From Synergistales bacterium (GTDB taxonomy: Bacteria; Synergistota; Synergistia; Synergistales; Aminobacteriaceae): DNA of 64,000 bases. Within the stretch, counting starts at the first letter, position 1, and every line of letters starts with the position of its first letter. Of the stretch, positions 51,045 to 59,700 are shown piece by piece. The notes below the pieces were generated by a model. The model saw nothing but the letters and a program-made list of their open reading frames with translations, was not told where the DNA came from and ran no database searches. The translations under genes were made by a program, and so were the position numbers. The DNA lies in assembly GCA_025997955.1 (NCBI GenBank), contig BNVH01000008.1, positions 1-64,000 on the forward strand. The letters are read 5' to 3'.

Positions 51045-53214
51045 CCAAATCCTGTTTTTTCATAGAAAGTGAAACCCTTTTTCTCTTCTCATCAACATCT
51101 ATCACGGCCACTTTGACTTTCTGTCCGGGTTTCAAGACGGCCTGCGGGTTCTCAATAAACGTATCGGACATGCGGCTGATATGGATAAGACCGTCCTGAT
51201 GAACGCCTATATCGACAAAAGCCCCGAAAGCCGTGACGTTCGTGACCACGCCAGGCACGACCATCCCAACGCGTAGGTCCCGTATCTCGCGCACGTTCGG
51301 GTCGAACGAAAAAGCCTCAAAAGCCGTACGAGGGTCGCGCCCTGGCTTTGCCAGCTCCTGCAGAATATCTTTTAGCGTGGGCAAGCCGGCTTTGTCCGAG
51401 ACAAAATTCTCTATTCTGATCTTAGCCCTCAGTTCGGGGGAGGACATGAGTTCGGTCACGGTGCAGCGCGTATCTTTCGCCATTTTTTCAACTGTGGAAT
51501 AGTTTTCGGGATGAACGGCGGACGCGTCTAAGGGATTAGAGGATGCCCGCACGCGCAAAAAACCCGCCGATTGCTCGAACGTCTTCGGGCCCAAGCGCGG
51601 CACTTTTTTGAGCGATTCGCGGGACTCGAAAGCCCCGTTGTCCTCACGGTATTTTATAAGTTGTTCGGCCGCCTGCCTGTTCAGCCCCGACACGTAAGAC
51701 AGAAGCTCGACGCTTGCGGTGTTGACCTCAACGCCTACGGCGTTTACACAGCGCATCACCACGTCGTCGAGGGATTTTTTCAATTCTTTTTGGTCTACGT
51801 CGTGCTGATACTGACCCACGCCTATGGATTTCGGGTCTATTTTGACAAGCTCGGCCAATGGGTCCATCAAACGACGCCCTATTGAGACGGCGCCCCTGAC
51901 CGTTATGTCGTGGTTTGGAAATTCCTTGCGCGCGGCCTCGGACGCCGAGTATATAGACGCTCCGCTTTCGTTTACCGACGCTATTATCACGTCCGGAGGG
52001 AGGTTCAATGACCTCGCGAACGCCTCGGTTTCCCGCCCCGCCGTGCCGTTGCCTATGGCTATGGCCCGAATATCGTATTTTTTAACAAGCGTCCCTATTT
52101 TTTCCGCCGCCGCTTTTTGCCCCTCGCCCACAAACGGAAAGATAACGTCACTATGCAGCAAACTCCCCTGAGAATCGAGGCAGACGATTTTACATCCCGT
52201 GCGCAAGCCTGGGTCGATGGCAAGCGTAGCCTTTCGTCCCATAGGGGAGGCCATGAGGACCTCGCGGGCATTATCGGCAAAAATCCTGATAGCCTCGGCG
52301 TCCGCGCGTTTTTTTAGGACTCCGCGCAGTTCGTTTTCCATAGACGGCTTCAAAAGTCTCTTGTATCCGTCGCACACAGACTCGGCCACAAGGCGCGACG
52401 AGGCGCTTGTCCCATTGACAAAGAGCCGCTTAAGGATAGAGACGCAGTCATCATCAGGCGGCTCGGCCGACACCGAAAGATGCCCCTCCTTCTCGCCTCG
52501 GAATATGGCCAAAACTCTGTGTGAAGGCATAGACAGCACCGACTCGCTCCAATCGAAATAGTCGCGGTAGATGGCGGTCTCCGGGTCGTCCTCTTTGCCG
52601 CCCTTGACGAGGGCGCTCTTCAGGACGGATTTGCGGGCGAATATTTTTCTCGTCTCGCGACGAGCCTCCGTGTTTTCGCTAAATCTCTCGGACAGTATGT
52701 CGAGCGCCCCGGCGATAGCGTCAGAAGCCGTCTTGACGCCAAGTTCACCCGAGACGAATTTCAAGGCCTCATCTTCGGGGTTGACGCTCTGCGCTTGAGA
52801 GAGAATTATATCAGCCAATGGGGCGAGACCTTTTTCGACCGCCACAAGCGCGCGCGTTCTGCGCTTCGGACGATACGGGAGATACGCGTCCTCAAGAGCC
52901 GTCATAGTCTGCGCGGATAGGAGGGTCAACTTGAGCTCGTCGCTCAAAAGTTCTCTTTCCGAGAGGGAATCCATAATGGCGGCTCTGCGTTTTTCGAGCT
53001 CCTGTATCTTTTCGTTGCGGTCGCGTATCGCGGTGATGACGGTTTCGTCAAGAGACCCCGTGACTTCTTTTCGGTAGCGCGCTATAAAAGGAACGGAACT
53101 CCCCTGCTCAAAAAGCTCCAGCACGGACACGACCTGCGCCTCAGATAGACTTAGTTCCTTGGCTATCTTACGCGCTATTCTATTGGTCGAAACATCCGCT
53201 ATTGAGCTTTCCAT
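51013..53214 (-). CDS. tex: Tex-family RNA-binding protein
   Basis: About 733 aa. Tex N domain, YqgF/RNase-H-like domain (ATLAIDPGLRTGCKIV; IGNGTAGRETEAF), helix-hairpin-helix repeats (LNRQAAEQLIKYREDNGAF; VPRLGPKTFEQSAGFLRV), and a C-terminal S1 domain (GMVVPGVVTNVTAFGAFVDIGVHQDGLIHIS). Binds nucleic acids and affects transcription or stability. ATG 53214 is preferred; a TTG at 53229 overlaps the kinase gene stop. No strong ribosome site, suggesting coupling with the kinase gene. Confidence 0.95.
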   Translation of the reverse strand: MESSIADVSTNRIARKIAKELSLSEAQVVSVLELFEQGSSVPFIARYRKEVTGSLDETVITAIRDRNEKIQELEKRRAAIMDSLSERELLSDELKLTLLSAQTMTALEDAYLPYRPKRRTRALVAVEKGLAPLADIILSQAQSVNPEDEALKFVSGELGVKTASDAIAGALDILSERFSENTEARRETRKIFARKSVLKSALVKGGKEDDPETAIYRDYFDWSESVLSMPSHRVLAIFRGEKEGHLSVSAEPPDDDCVSILKRLFVNGTSASSRLVAESVCDGYKRLLKPSMENELRGVLKKRADAEAIRIFADNAREVLMASPMGRKATLAIDPGLRTGCKIVCLDSQGSLLHSDVIFPFVGEGQKAAAEKIGTLVKKYDIRAIAIGNGTAGRETEAFARSLNLPPDVIIASVNESGASIYSASEAARKEFPNHDITVRGAVSIGRRLMDPLAELVKIDPKSIGVGQYQHDVDQKELKKSLDDVVMRCVNAVGVEVNTASVELLSYVSGLNRQAAEQLIKYREDNGAFESRESLKKVPRLGPKTFEQSAGFLRVRASSNPLDASAVHPENYSTVEKMAKDTRCTVTELMSSPELRAKIRIENFVSDKAGLPTLKDILQELAKPGRDPRTAFEAFSFDPNVREIRDLRVGMVVPGVVTNVTAFGAFVDIGVHQDGLIHISRMSDTFIENPQAVLKPGQKVKVAVIDVDEKRKRVSLSMKKQDLGEMGKKDGAV

Positions 53215-53225
53215 TTTCGCGCCCG

Positions 53226-53861
53226 TCAAGACGAGAAACGCTCAGGGAAAAACACCCTTACGTCACCCAAGAATTTGTCAACGGCTGAGGGTGTATGGAT
53301 AAATTTAGGATCGGCAAGGTCGAGCACAAGGCAGTTGGGCATATCCATCTCGGATTTCACAAACTCGATGAAAGGCGTATAAGCGTCATAGAGCGCGCGC
53401 CAGTAGCTCTCACCGGCGGCTATCTCGTCCTCTCGTCCTCGCGCCCTTATGCGGCGCATTATCTCGTCGAACGGGCACTGCACAAGAATCAAAAGGCGCG
53501 GAGATTTGGTGTTTTTAAGGAGTGAATCATAAAGCGTCAGGTAGCAACCGAACTGACTGTCCTTAAAATAACCCTGTTTATAATAGAGCGTGGCGTAAAC
53601 CTTGTCGCCGAAAACGCTGCGATCCAGTATGAAGCTATCTTCCTCAGAAGCGCAGAGATACTGCGCGAAGCGCGTCACCAAAAAATTCAGCTGCATGGGG
53701 AACGCCCAACGGCGGTCGTGATGAAAGCGGCTCAGCAAGTCGTACTGATCCCGAAATTCCTCCGGCATGACTTTGAACCCTAAGCGCTCCGATAAAAGGT
53801 TTACGACCGTCGATTTGCCGCTCGCCGTCATTCCCTCCACAATTATCTGAATCTGTCCCAT
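53226..53861 (-). CDS. Deoxynucleoside kinase
   Basis: 211 aa. P-loop GMTASGKST at residues 10-18, FILDRSVFGDKVYA (DRS motif) near 80, and a LID-like arginine-rich IMRRIRARGRE near 140. This is the dNK/dGK/dCK family that phosphorylates deoxynucleosides for salvage. A purine-salvage link with ade is possible. Start ATG 53861, AGGGGAGC upstream. Confidence 0.88.
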   Translation of the reverse strand: MGQIQIIVEGMTASGKSTVVNLLSERLGFKVMPEEFRDQYDLLSRFHHDRRWAFPMQLNFLVTRFAQYLCASEEDSFILDRSVFGDKVYATLYYKQGYFKDSQFGCYLTLYDSLLKNTKSPRLLILVQCPFDEIMRRIRARGREDEIAAGESYWRALYDAYTPFIEFVKSEMDMPNCLVLDLADPKFIHTPSAVDKFLGDVRVFFPERFSS

Positions 53862-53907
53862 TGTCTTACGCTCCCCTTTATAATACGCACATTCTATTGT
53901 TTTATAC

Positions 53908-54414
53908 TTAATGCAAATTTATATAATCTTCTTTAATAAGCTCCGTAACATCAAACGCCATAATCTGTATGCTCGAAACCCCCTCATAAATAGACGGACT
54001 TAGCTCCATATCAAGCCACCCCAAGTTTTTATTGGCTCGAATGGTCGGAAACACGACGTGCATCGGTTTTATCATGGCGTCTTTTAGCATAAAATCAATC
54101 TCGCGCGCGTATCCAGGGCCGGCAAGCGATTGAATGGTGATATTTTGCTTGGCTCTTAGCGCGACGCCGAAAAAATCTTCCGCGCGCTGATTCATGACAC
54201 GAAAAACACCGCCCGGCGTAAGAATCGCGTACAAAAAAACAGTGCTACCCACAACCCCAAGATAACGCTGTTCCATCTCCGCCTGCACCTTGGCGGTTCG
54301 CTCCATCCTCATAACCTCGCGTCTCAACTCGACGATTTGGTCAAGAAGCCTCTCTTTTTCTATTTCTTCCTTTGTGTAGACTTCTTCAGACGAAAAGACT
54401 TGTAAATCTGCCAT
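53908..54414 (-). CDS. PAS-domain protein
   Basis: 168 aa. Coiled coil at about 20-50, then a single PAS domain (about 52-160: GVVGSTVFLYAILTPGGVFRVMNQRAEDFFGV, ending VSSIQIMAFDVTELIKE). No kinase, GGDEF or HTH output domain, so it must signal by partner binding. Starts inside the 3' end of ade (29-base overlap), suggesting the two are translated from one message. Confidence 0.8.
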   Translation of the reverse strand: MADLQVFSSEEVYTKEEIEKERLLDQIVELRREVMRMERTAKVQAEMEQRYLGVVGSTVFLYAILTPGGVFRVMNQRAEDFFGVALRAKQNITIQSLAGPGYAREIDFMLKDAMIKPMHVVFPTIRANKNLGWLDMELSPSIYEGVSSIQIMAFDVTELIKEDYINLH

Positions 54415-56194
54415 TTATAACGTCAACAAGCCCGCGGTTAGTCAAGCGCAACTCAGGGATTACGCCCAAAGAAAGCAGCGTCATGGTCATGAACGGCGAG
54501 TTCATGGCGCACCCTATATCTTTCCAAGCCTCCTCGAGACCGAACACGAAGTCAGCCACTATGAGAGCCGGGTCTCCCGACATGAGACCCGCTATCGGCA
54601 GAGGCAAGTTCGCAATGATTTCCCCGTCCTCGACCACGGCAATGCCGCCCTCGTAGTCGAGCAAACTGTTGCCCGCAAGAGCCATGTCGCGGTCGTTTGT
54701 GCCAAGAATTATGAGGTTGTGCGCGTCATGCGAGACGGTCGAAGCCACAGCTCCATTTTTGAGCTGAAAACCCTTGACAAATCCCTTGCCCGTCACTCCG
54801 CTCGCCCTGTGACGCTCTATGACAATCAACTTAGCGATGTCTTGCTCGGCGTCGGTTGGGACAATGCCGTCTTTTATATTCATATCTATTTCAAGAGCTT
54901 TTGTAAAAGCTCTTGACTCCACAACTCCTATAACTCGCGTACGCACAGGCCCGGACGCGCCATCAGGCGCCGGAATTAAAAAGTCGCGTTCATAAAGCGA
55001 CCCCTTGACCTTGCAAGTATCCCGCACCGCGTCCGGTATGGCGGCCTGCTCTATTGAGACGATAAGCCTGCTATTGTCGGATACGAGCTCTCCGTCTATG
55101 AAAACTTTTTTGACGTTGACTTTCGCCAAGTCGCTCAGCAGCAAAATATCGGCGTACTTTCCAGGGGATATGCTGCCTAATTCTCTATCCATCTGATAGC
55201 ATTGGGCTGTGTTAATAGTGGCCATCTGAATGGCGGTTATCGGGTCTATGCCTTCTTCTATAGCGCGCCTTACAATGTGGTCCATATGCCCAAGCGTCAA
55301 TATGGTATCGGAATGTATATCGTCACTGACAAGGGTGGCGAAGCGCGTATCTACGCGGCGCTCCGTTATGGCTTTCGCGACCTCCTGCACGTTTTGCCAG
55401 GCCGAGCCCTCTCTGATTTGCGCGTACATGCCGAGCCTCATCTTGGCGACTGCGTCCTCGCGCCGTTCGGACTCGTGGCAGCAACGCGCCCCGGCCGCTA
55501 TATAGGCGTTAAGCCCTGGCCCATTTTCCGGCATAGCGTAGTGCCCTGTGATGATTTTATTTTTCGATACGGCTATAGCCATCTCTTTATGTAGATTTAT
55601 ATCGCCGTTTTGCACGCCGATTAAGTTCATGACCTCGCCGAGACCGTAAATATCATCCCGCTCCATCAACTCAGCCACGTCTTCGACGGTTATCGTTTCC
55701 CCTCCGTCCTCGAAGCCCGCCTGCGATGGGACACAAGGCGGAACCATAGTAAACACCCGAAGCGGAGTGGAAACAGCGTCTTCGGCCATAAATTTTATGC
55801 CCCTTACGCCCAAGACGTTGGCTATTTCGTGAGGATCGGGAAAAATCGCCGTAGTGCCATGAGGAATGACGATGCGCGCAAACTCGCGCACGCGCAACAT
55901 ACTACTCTCCACATGAAGATGTCCGTCCATAAAGCCGGGTGTGGCATACATACCGTCCGCGTCTATGACACGCGTATCCTTGCCTATGGTGTGAGCAGCG
56001 TCCCCGACAAGAGCTATTCTTCCACGCGTAATGGCTATATCTATATTTTCTTGTATCTCTCCCGTGTTTACATTGACAAGCCGAGTGTTTTTGATGACGC
56101 TGTCAGCGCTTTCACGCCCCATCGCAACGGCGCAAAGGGCGATGGTCACGTCCTCCAATCGTTCTGTCGACTTTCGATTGTTGTTCCGATTCAC
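54386..56194 (-). CDS. ade: Adenine deaminase
   Basis: 602 aa, normal for the bacterial Ade. Amidohydrolase motifs PGFMDGHLHVESSM and HGTTAIFPDPHEIANVLG (metal ligands), HYAMPENGPGLNAYIAAG, and the C-terminal SHDAHNLIILGTNDRDMALA. Converts adenine to hypoxanthine and ammonia with Fe/Mn. A TATAAT box lies upstream at 56226-56231 (minus). The 5' region (56195-56353) is shared with the divergent alcohol dehydrogenase. Confidence 0.96.
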   Translation of the reverse strand: MNRNNNRKSTERLEDVTIALCAVAMGRESADSVIKNTRLVNVNTGEIQENIDIAITRGRIALVGDAAHTIGKDTRVIDADGMYATPGFMDGHLHVESSMLRVREFARIVIPHGTTAIFPDPHEIANVLGVRGIKFMAEDAVSTPLRVFTMVPPCVPSQAGFEDGGETITVEDVAELMERDDIYGLGEVMNLIGVQNGDINLHKEMAIAVSKNKIITGHYAMPENGPGLNAYIAAGARCCHESERREDAVAKMRLGMYAQIREGSAWQNVQEVAKAITERRVDTRFATLVSDDIHSDTILTLGHMDHIVRRAIEEGIDPITAIQMATINTAQCYQMDRELGSISPGKYADILLLSDLAKVNVKKVFIDGELVSDNSRLIVSIEQAAIPDAVRDTCKVKGSLYERDFLIPAPDGASGPVRTRVIGVVESRAFTKALEIDMNIKDGIVPTDAEQDIAKLIVIERHRASGVTGKGFVKGFQLKNGAVASTVSHDAHNLIILGTNDRDMALAGNSLLDYEGGIAVVEDGEIIANLPLPIAGLMSGDPALIVADFVFGLEEAWKDIGCAMNSPFMTMTLLSLGVIPELRLTNRGLVDVINGRFTSLFV

Positions 56195-56353
56195 GGGCTA
56201 CACCCCCAGAAAAATTTAATTAAATTATAGCGGGTTTTGAATATAATAGTTAAATAAATTGCGTTTTATACCTTGTTAATGGCTATAATTCAAGGTAAGA
56301 CTTTTGTGCGGCCCCCTATGCGGGGCTCGGATTAAAACGGAGGCGACTTGATA

Positions 56354-57520
56354 ATGAAAAATTTTATGTGGTGGAATCCCACGATTGTCATTTTCGGCCA
56401 CGGCACGATTCCGCAAATCGCGGATCAGCTGTCCGCCGTAAAAGTAAAGAGCGTGCTTTTGCTTTACGGCGGCAAGGCCATCTTCAAAAACGGGGTTTAT
56501 ACTCAAGTGACCGACGCGCTGACTAAAAACAACATAGCTTTCGCGGAGCTCGGCGGGGTGAAGTCCAATCCGAGAATAGAAAAAGTACGCGAGGGAATAG
56601 CTCGGATAAAGGCCTCGGCGGTAGACGCCATTGTCCCAGTCGGGGGCGGGAGCGTCTTTGACTCGGCTAAAGCCATAGCGGCGGGCGCGGTCTACAAAGG
56701 CGACGTCTGGGACCTGTTTGAGGGCAAGGCCGAAATAGAGGGCGCGCTTCCGATTTACGGCGTGCTGACAGCCTCGGCTACGGCGAGCGAAGTCAACAAC
56801 ATAGGGGTCGTCTCCAACCCGGAGAAGGATAAAAAAACATCCATAGTCAGCTCGTATCTTTTTCCGCGCGTATCCATCATAGACCCGTCCGTCCAGGCGT
56901 CTATATCCGAGTCTCAGATGGTCAACGGCGGCATTGATATAATGGCTCACACGTTAGAGAGACTCTTAGACGGAGCGGAGGGCGTCGAGTTTATAGACGA
57001 ACAGGGCTACGCCCTTATCCGAACCATGCTTCAGACAATACCGGCCCTGCGCGAAGACCCGACTGACTACGACGCCCGCTCTCAATACGCTTGGGCGGCG
57101 TCTTTGGCCCATAACGGCTCCCTGTCCTGCGGACGCGGCGAACGCGGGGATTTTTCATCCCATAAACTCGGTCATTCGCTGAGCCTCATGTTCGACACAC
57201 CGCACGGCGTTTCCTTATCCGTGATGATGCCGGCCTGGGCTCGTTATGTCTACGAAGACCATCCGAAGCCCTTTGCCCGCTTTGCCGAGGCGGTATTTGG
57301 CATAGAAGGGGGGGACGAAGTAGACCGAGCGGCAGCCGGAATAGAGGAACTTGAGGCGTTCTTCCGTTCTCAGGGCGCCCCCACGACGCTTCGGGAGTTG
57401 GAAATCCAAGAGTCCGACATTGAACGCATAGCCGCTAACGCCTCAGTCTTCGCGCCGTTTGGCGTATTGAAATCACTAAATACCGAGGATATTTTGGAGA
57501 TATACAAGATAGCGTATTAG
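56354..57520 (+). CDS. Iron-containing alcohol dehydrogenase (YqhD/butanol dehydrogenase type)
   Basis: 388 aa from ATG 56354 (GGAGG 10 bases upstream; a TTG at 56348 is the alternative). MKNFMWWNPTIVIFGHG is typical of the YqhD/BdhA branch; VPVGGGSVFDSAKAIAAGA binds the nucleotide; DIMAHTLERLL and HKLGHSLSLMFDTPHGVSLS hold metal ligands. Probably NADPH-dependent aldehyde reduction. A GCCCC/GGGGC hairpin (56307-56321) lies just upstream of the ribosome site. Confidence 0.93.
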   Translation: MKNFMWWNPTIVIFGHGTIPQIADQLSAVKVKSVLLLYGGKAIFKNGVYTQVTDALTKNNIAFAELGGVKSNPRIEKVREGIARIKASAVDAIVPVGGGSVFDSAKAIAAGAVYKGDVWDLFEGKAEIEGALPIYGVLTASATASEVNNIGVVSNPEKDKKTSIVSSYLFPRVSIIDPSVQASISESQMVNGGIDIMAHTLERLLDGAEGVEFIDEQGYALIRTMLQTIPALREDPTDYDARSQYAWAASLAHNGSLSCGRGERGDFSSHKLGHSLSLMFDTPHGVSLSVMMPAWARYVYEDHPKPFARFAEAVFGIEGGDEVDRAAAGIEELEAFFRSQGAPTTLRELEIQESDIERIAANASVFAPFGVLKSLNTEDILEIYKIAY

Positions 57521-57610
57521 GCCTTCAGCCAATATAAGGGCGACCCGAGAGTCGCTCTGTTCAAATCTTGCCTACCGCGCTAACTCTATTTTGGAAGGGG
57601 TTGAATATAC

Positions 57611-57838
57611 TTGCTTGACATGATACTGAATACAAACATTTTGCCGAATCCGCTTTTTCAGCTGATACGCTCGCCCCAAGTGCGAGTACAGGAAACGGAC
57701 AAGGGTGTTATTCTCATGCCCGTCGAGGGCGACGCAACATTGGACGCAATTGAAAAAGCGTATGGAATGTATACCGATGGCAAGACGTCCGTTGACAAGT
57801 TTCTCGCCGAAAGACGTGAGGAAGAATCAGGATTATGA
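57611..57838 (+). CDS. Probable antitoxin of a VapBC-like pair
   Basis: 75 aa, TTG start at 57611 (AAGGGG upstream) or ATG 57620. Short acidic protein ending VDKFLAERREEESGL. No DNA-binding motif is obvious, but it overlaps the downstream PIN-domain gene by 4 bases, as antitoxins do. The call rests on position. Confidence 0.6.
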   Translation: MLDMILNTNILPNPLFQLIRSPQVRVQETDKGVILMPVEGDATLDAIEKAYGMYTDGKTSVDKFLAERREEESGL

Positions 57839-58095
57839 CAAAACTGTACGTATTGGATGCTTGCGCTCTCATTGCTTACTTAAATCGCGAGAATGGCGGA
57901 GCCTTAGTCAGGTCTATATTTATAGAAGCGGCCAAAGGAAATAGCATCATCCGCATGAATAAACTGAACCTTTTGGAAGTGTATTATGACAACTATCGGG
58001 CGCGCGGAAAAGAAGCGGCTAACGTAATGCTTGAAGTTATAAGAGGTTTGCCGATTACGATAATCTCAGAAATAACCGACAGCTGGATAAGGTAG
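57835..58095 (+). pseudogene. PIN-domain (VapC-like) toxin, shortened
   Basis: 86 aa against about 130 for intact members. The first PIN half is sound: LYVLDACALIAYLNRENGG (first catalytic aspartate) and MNKLNLLEVYYDNYRARGKE (catalytic glutamate). After ITIISEITD it jumps to SWIR and stops. Intact relatives often end in a WIR-like motif, which would fit an internal deletion of about 45 residues; simple early truncation is the alternative. The later conserved aspartates are missing, so RNase activity is unlikely. Confidence 0.65.
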
Positions 58096-58206
58096 ATTGC
58101 CTCGCCTGCGAGGGATTCTGAGCGACAACGTGCGAATACGATTTCCACAATATCTAATTAGCTTTCTCCTGATGTTCGAACATATTTCAAATTTGGGGTG
58201 ATCACA

Positions 58207-58809
58207 TTGCCATCTCTTGCACTTTTTGATTTTGACGGGACTTTGACGACGCGAGACTCTTTTTGGGATTTTTTATCTTCGTCTTTTGGAAAGAAGCGCG
58301 TCGCCTTGGCCGCGTCCAAAACCCTCTTGGCGTCGTTTCGCTCTCTTAGGCGCGATAGGGGGTTTTTGAAGGAAACGATGCTCCACTCGCTCTTGGGCGG
58401 CGTACCATACGATTTTTATTTATCTATGGCCAAAAAATACGCGGACACAAAGATCGAAAATATAATTAGACCCGTGGCCATAGAGACATTTTCAAAACAT
58501 CTCGCGCGCAAAGACTCGGTCTTTATCGTGACGGCGTCCATGAAAGAGTGGGTGGCTTTTTGGGCAAAGCGTCAGAGCGAAGAGGTTACAGTGATAGGGA
58601 CTGAGCTTGAGGTCGAAGACGGCATACTGACAGGGCGTCTCGCCACGCCGAACTGCCGAGGAGCGGAGAAAGCAGAACGCATCCGCGCGTCGGTAAACAT
58701 ACACAGCTATCCTGAAATCTACGCCTACGGCAACAGCGGAGGCGACCGCGAGATGTTGGCCTTGGCCAACTATCCTGTGTACAGATGGGACAAGATTCCG
58801 GAGATTTGA
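58207..58809 (+). CDS. HAD-IB-family phosphatase (SerB-like fold)
   Basis: About 200 aa. Motif I LFDFDGTLTTRDSF, VFIVTASMKEWVAFW (motif II), and GNSGGDREMLALA (motif IV). GGGGTGAT before TTG 58207 is a good ribosome site; GTG 58198 is the other option. The family includes phosphoserine phosphatase-like and phospholipid-related enzymes; substrate not determinable. The 182 bases downstream (58810-58991) hold no supported gene. Confidence 0.85.
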   Translation: MPSLALFDFDGTLTTRDSFWDFLSSSFGKKRVALAASKTLLASFRSLRRDRGFLKETMLHSLLGGVPYDFYLSMAKKYADTKIENIIRPVAIETFSKHLARKDSVFIVTASMKEWVAFWAKRQSEEVTVIGTELEVEDGILTGRLATPNCRGAEKAERIRASVNIHSYPEIYAYGNSGGDREMLALANYPVYRWDKIPEI

Positions 58810-58991
58810 GATTGCATGTAGAGCGGAACGTGGCCGCCCGAATGCGCCATCGACGCGATCACCGACACGCGCGGCGCGTATCTTTTGCGGTACTCCGCAA
58901 GAGAGCGCGCGCGTTCGCTGTACTCCGATTTTACCTCATTCGAGCGCTTAAGGCGTGAGTCAACGCCTTCTCTATCGACGAAGAGTCTGGA

Positions 58992-59330
58992 CTATACGCG
59001 CTCGGTTACGTTAGACAATTTTTGTTGCGGATCTAGAAGCTCCCTTGCCATAACCAACAAATACCCCTGTGTGCCGGACGTCAGTTTCTCGAAAATTTTC
59101 TTAAACTCTTTCTCATGCGGCGACGCGCTGAACATTTCGCCCTCGCCAGCACGCAGCCAATTTTCGTTGATATTGAACATTACGCAGATCAACTTGACGT
59201 TTTTCTTAGTAACTGGGCTATTTCCGGTTTCGATCATCGAAAGTGAAGTCTGCGTCAGGCCCAAGCGCTTGGCAAACTCCATTTGACTCATATTCATGGT
59301 TTTTCGTACAGCTCGTATTCTGTCTTGCAT
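58992..59330 (-). CDS. XRE-family transcriptional regulator
   Basis: 112 aa. N-terminal helix-turn-helix MSQMEFAKRLGLTQTSLSMIETGNSPVTKKNVKLI (residues about 14-48), then NINENWLRAGEGEMF as in phage-like Cro/CI relatives, and a C-terminal helical region. Probably represses itself and the divergent 52-aa gene. A palindrome CCCAGATATTGGG lies 37 bases upstream. Confidence 0.88.
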   Translation of the reverse strand: MQDRIRAVRKTMNMSQMEFAKRLGLTQTSLSMIETGNSPVTKKNVKLICVMFNINENWLRAGEGEMFSASPHEKEFKKIFEKLTSGTQGYLLVMARELLDPQQKLSNVTERV

Positions 59331-59366
59331 GACAATCTCTTCCTTTGTCGGTGTATGGGCAAGATA

Positions 59367-59449
59367 CCCAGATATTGGGAAAAATTACAATAAAATATAT
59401 CAATTAATTAATGAAAAAATTGCTTGACAAATTAGATAAGTGATATAAT
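59367..59449. promoter_or_regulatory. Divergent promoter and likely XRE operator
   Basis: CCCAGATATTGGG (59367-59379) is a near-perfect palindrome near the XRE gene. On the plus strand TTGCTT, 18-base spacer, TATAAT (59420-59449) drives the 52-aa gene; TTGACA overlaps but with a 14-base spacer. GATATAATATC is palindromic across the -10 box, a natural place for repressor binding. Confidence 0.5.
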
Positions 59450-59490
59450 ATCATCTAAAATTTAATAATACACTAAAAAGAGGGTTTGCC

Positions 59491-59649
59491 ATGTCAAATC
59501 TCGAAAAAGAGACTATGGAGATTTTCAAGGAATTATCACCTGAGAATCAGGCCAATTTGCTTATGTACGCCCGCTTGGCCTATACCGCCGAGTGCTCAGT
59601 CAAAAAATCCTTGGAGCGCCAGCGCGAGAAAGAGGAAAAGAACCCTTAG
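59491..59649 (+). CDS. Small protein divergent from the XRE regulator
   Basis: 52 aa, AAGAGGG 6 bases before ATG. MSNLEKETMEIFKELSPENQ, then a helix with LLMYARLAYTAE and a basic end. Small proteins of this type accompany XRE regulators in clostridial and synergistete genomes; the role is unknown. It might bind the regulator. Confidence 0.6.
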   Translation: MSNLEKETMEIFKELSPENQANLLMYARLAYTAECSVKKSLERQREKEEKNP

Positions 59650-59700
59650 GAGCGTTTTAAGTCCTGAGTAGTTATCTTGTCGCTTGGTTTTTGTTACGCG

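Noticed and set aside
58780..58991. Coding-like frame continuing past the XRE stop codon on the minus strand (about 70 codons)
   Set aside because: No start, no homologue I recognise, and it runs into the antisense of the HAD gene; could be a gene relic but evidence is too thin.
58885..59286. 133-codon plus-strand frame overlapping the XRE gene
   Set aside because: Antisense to a recognisable helix-turn-helix protein; no ribosome site.
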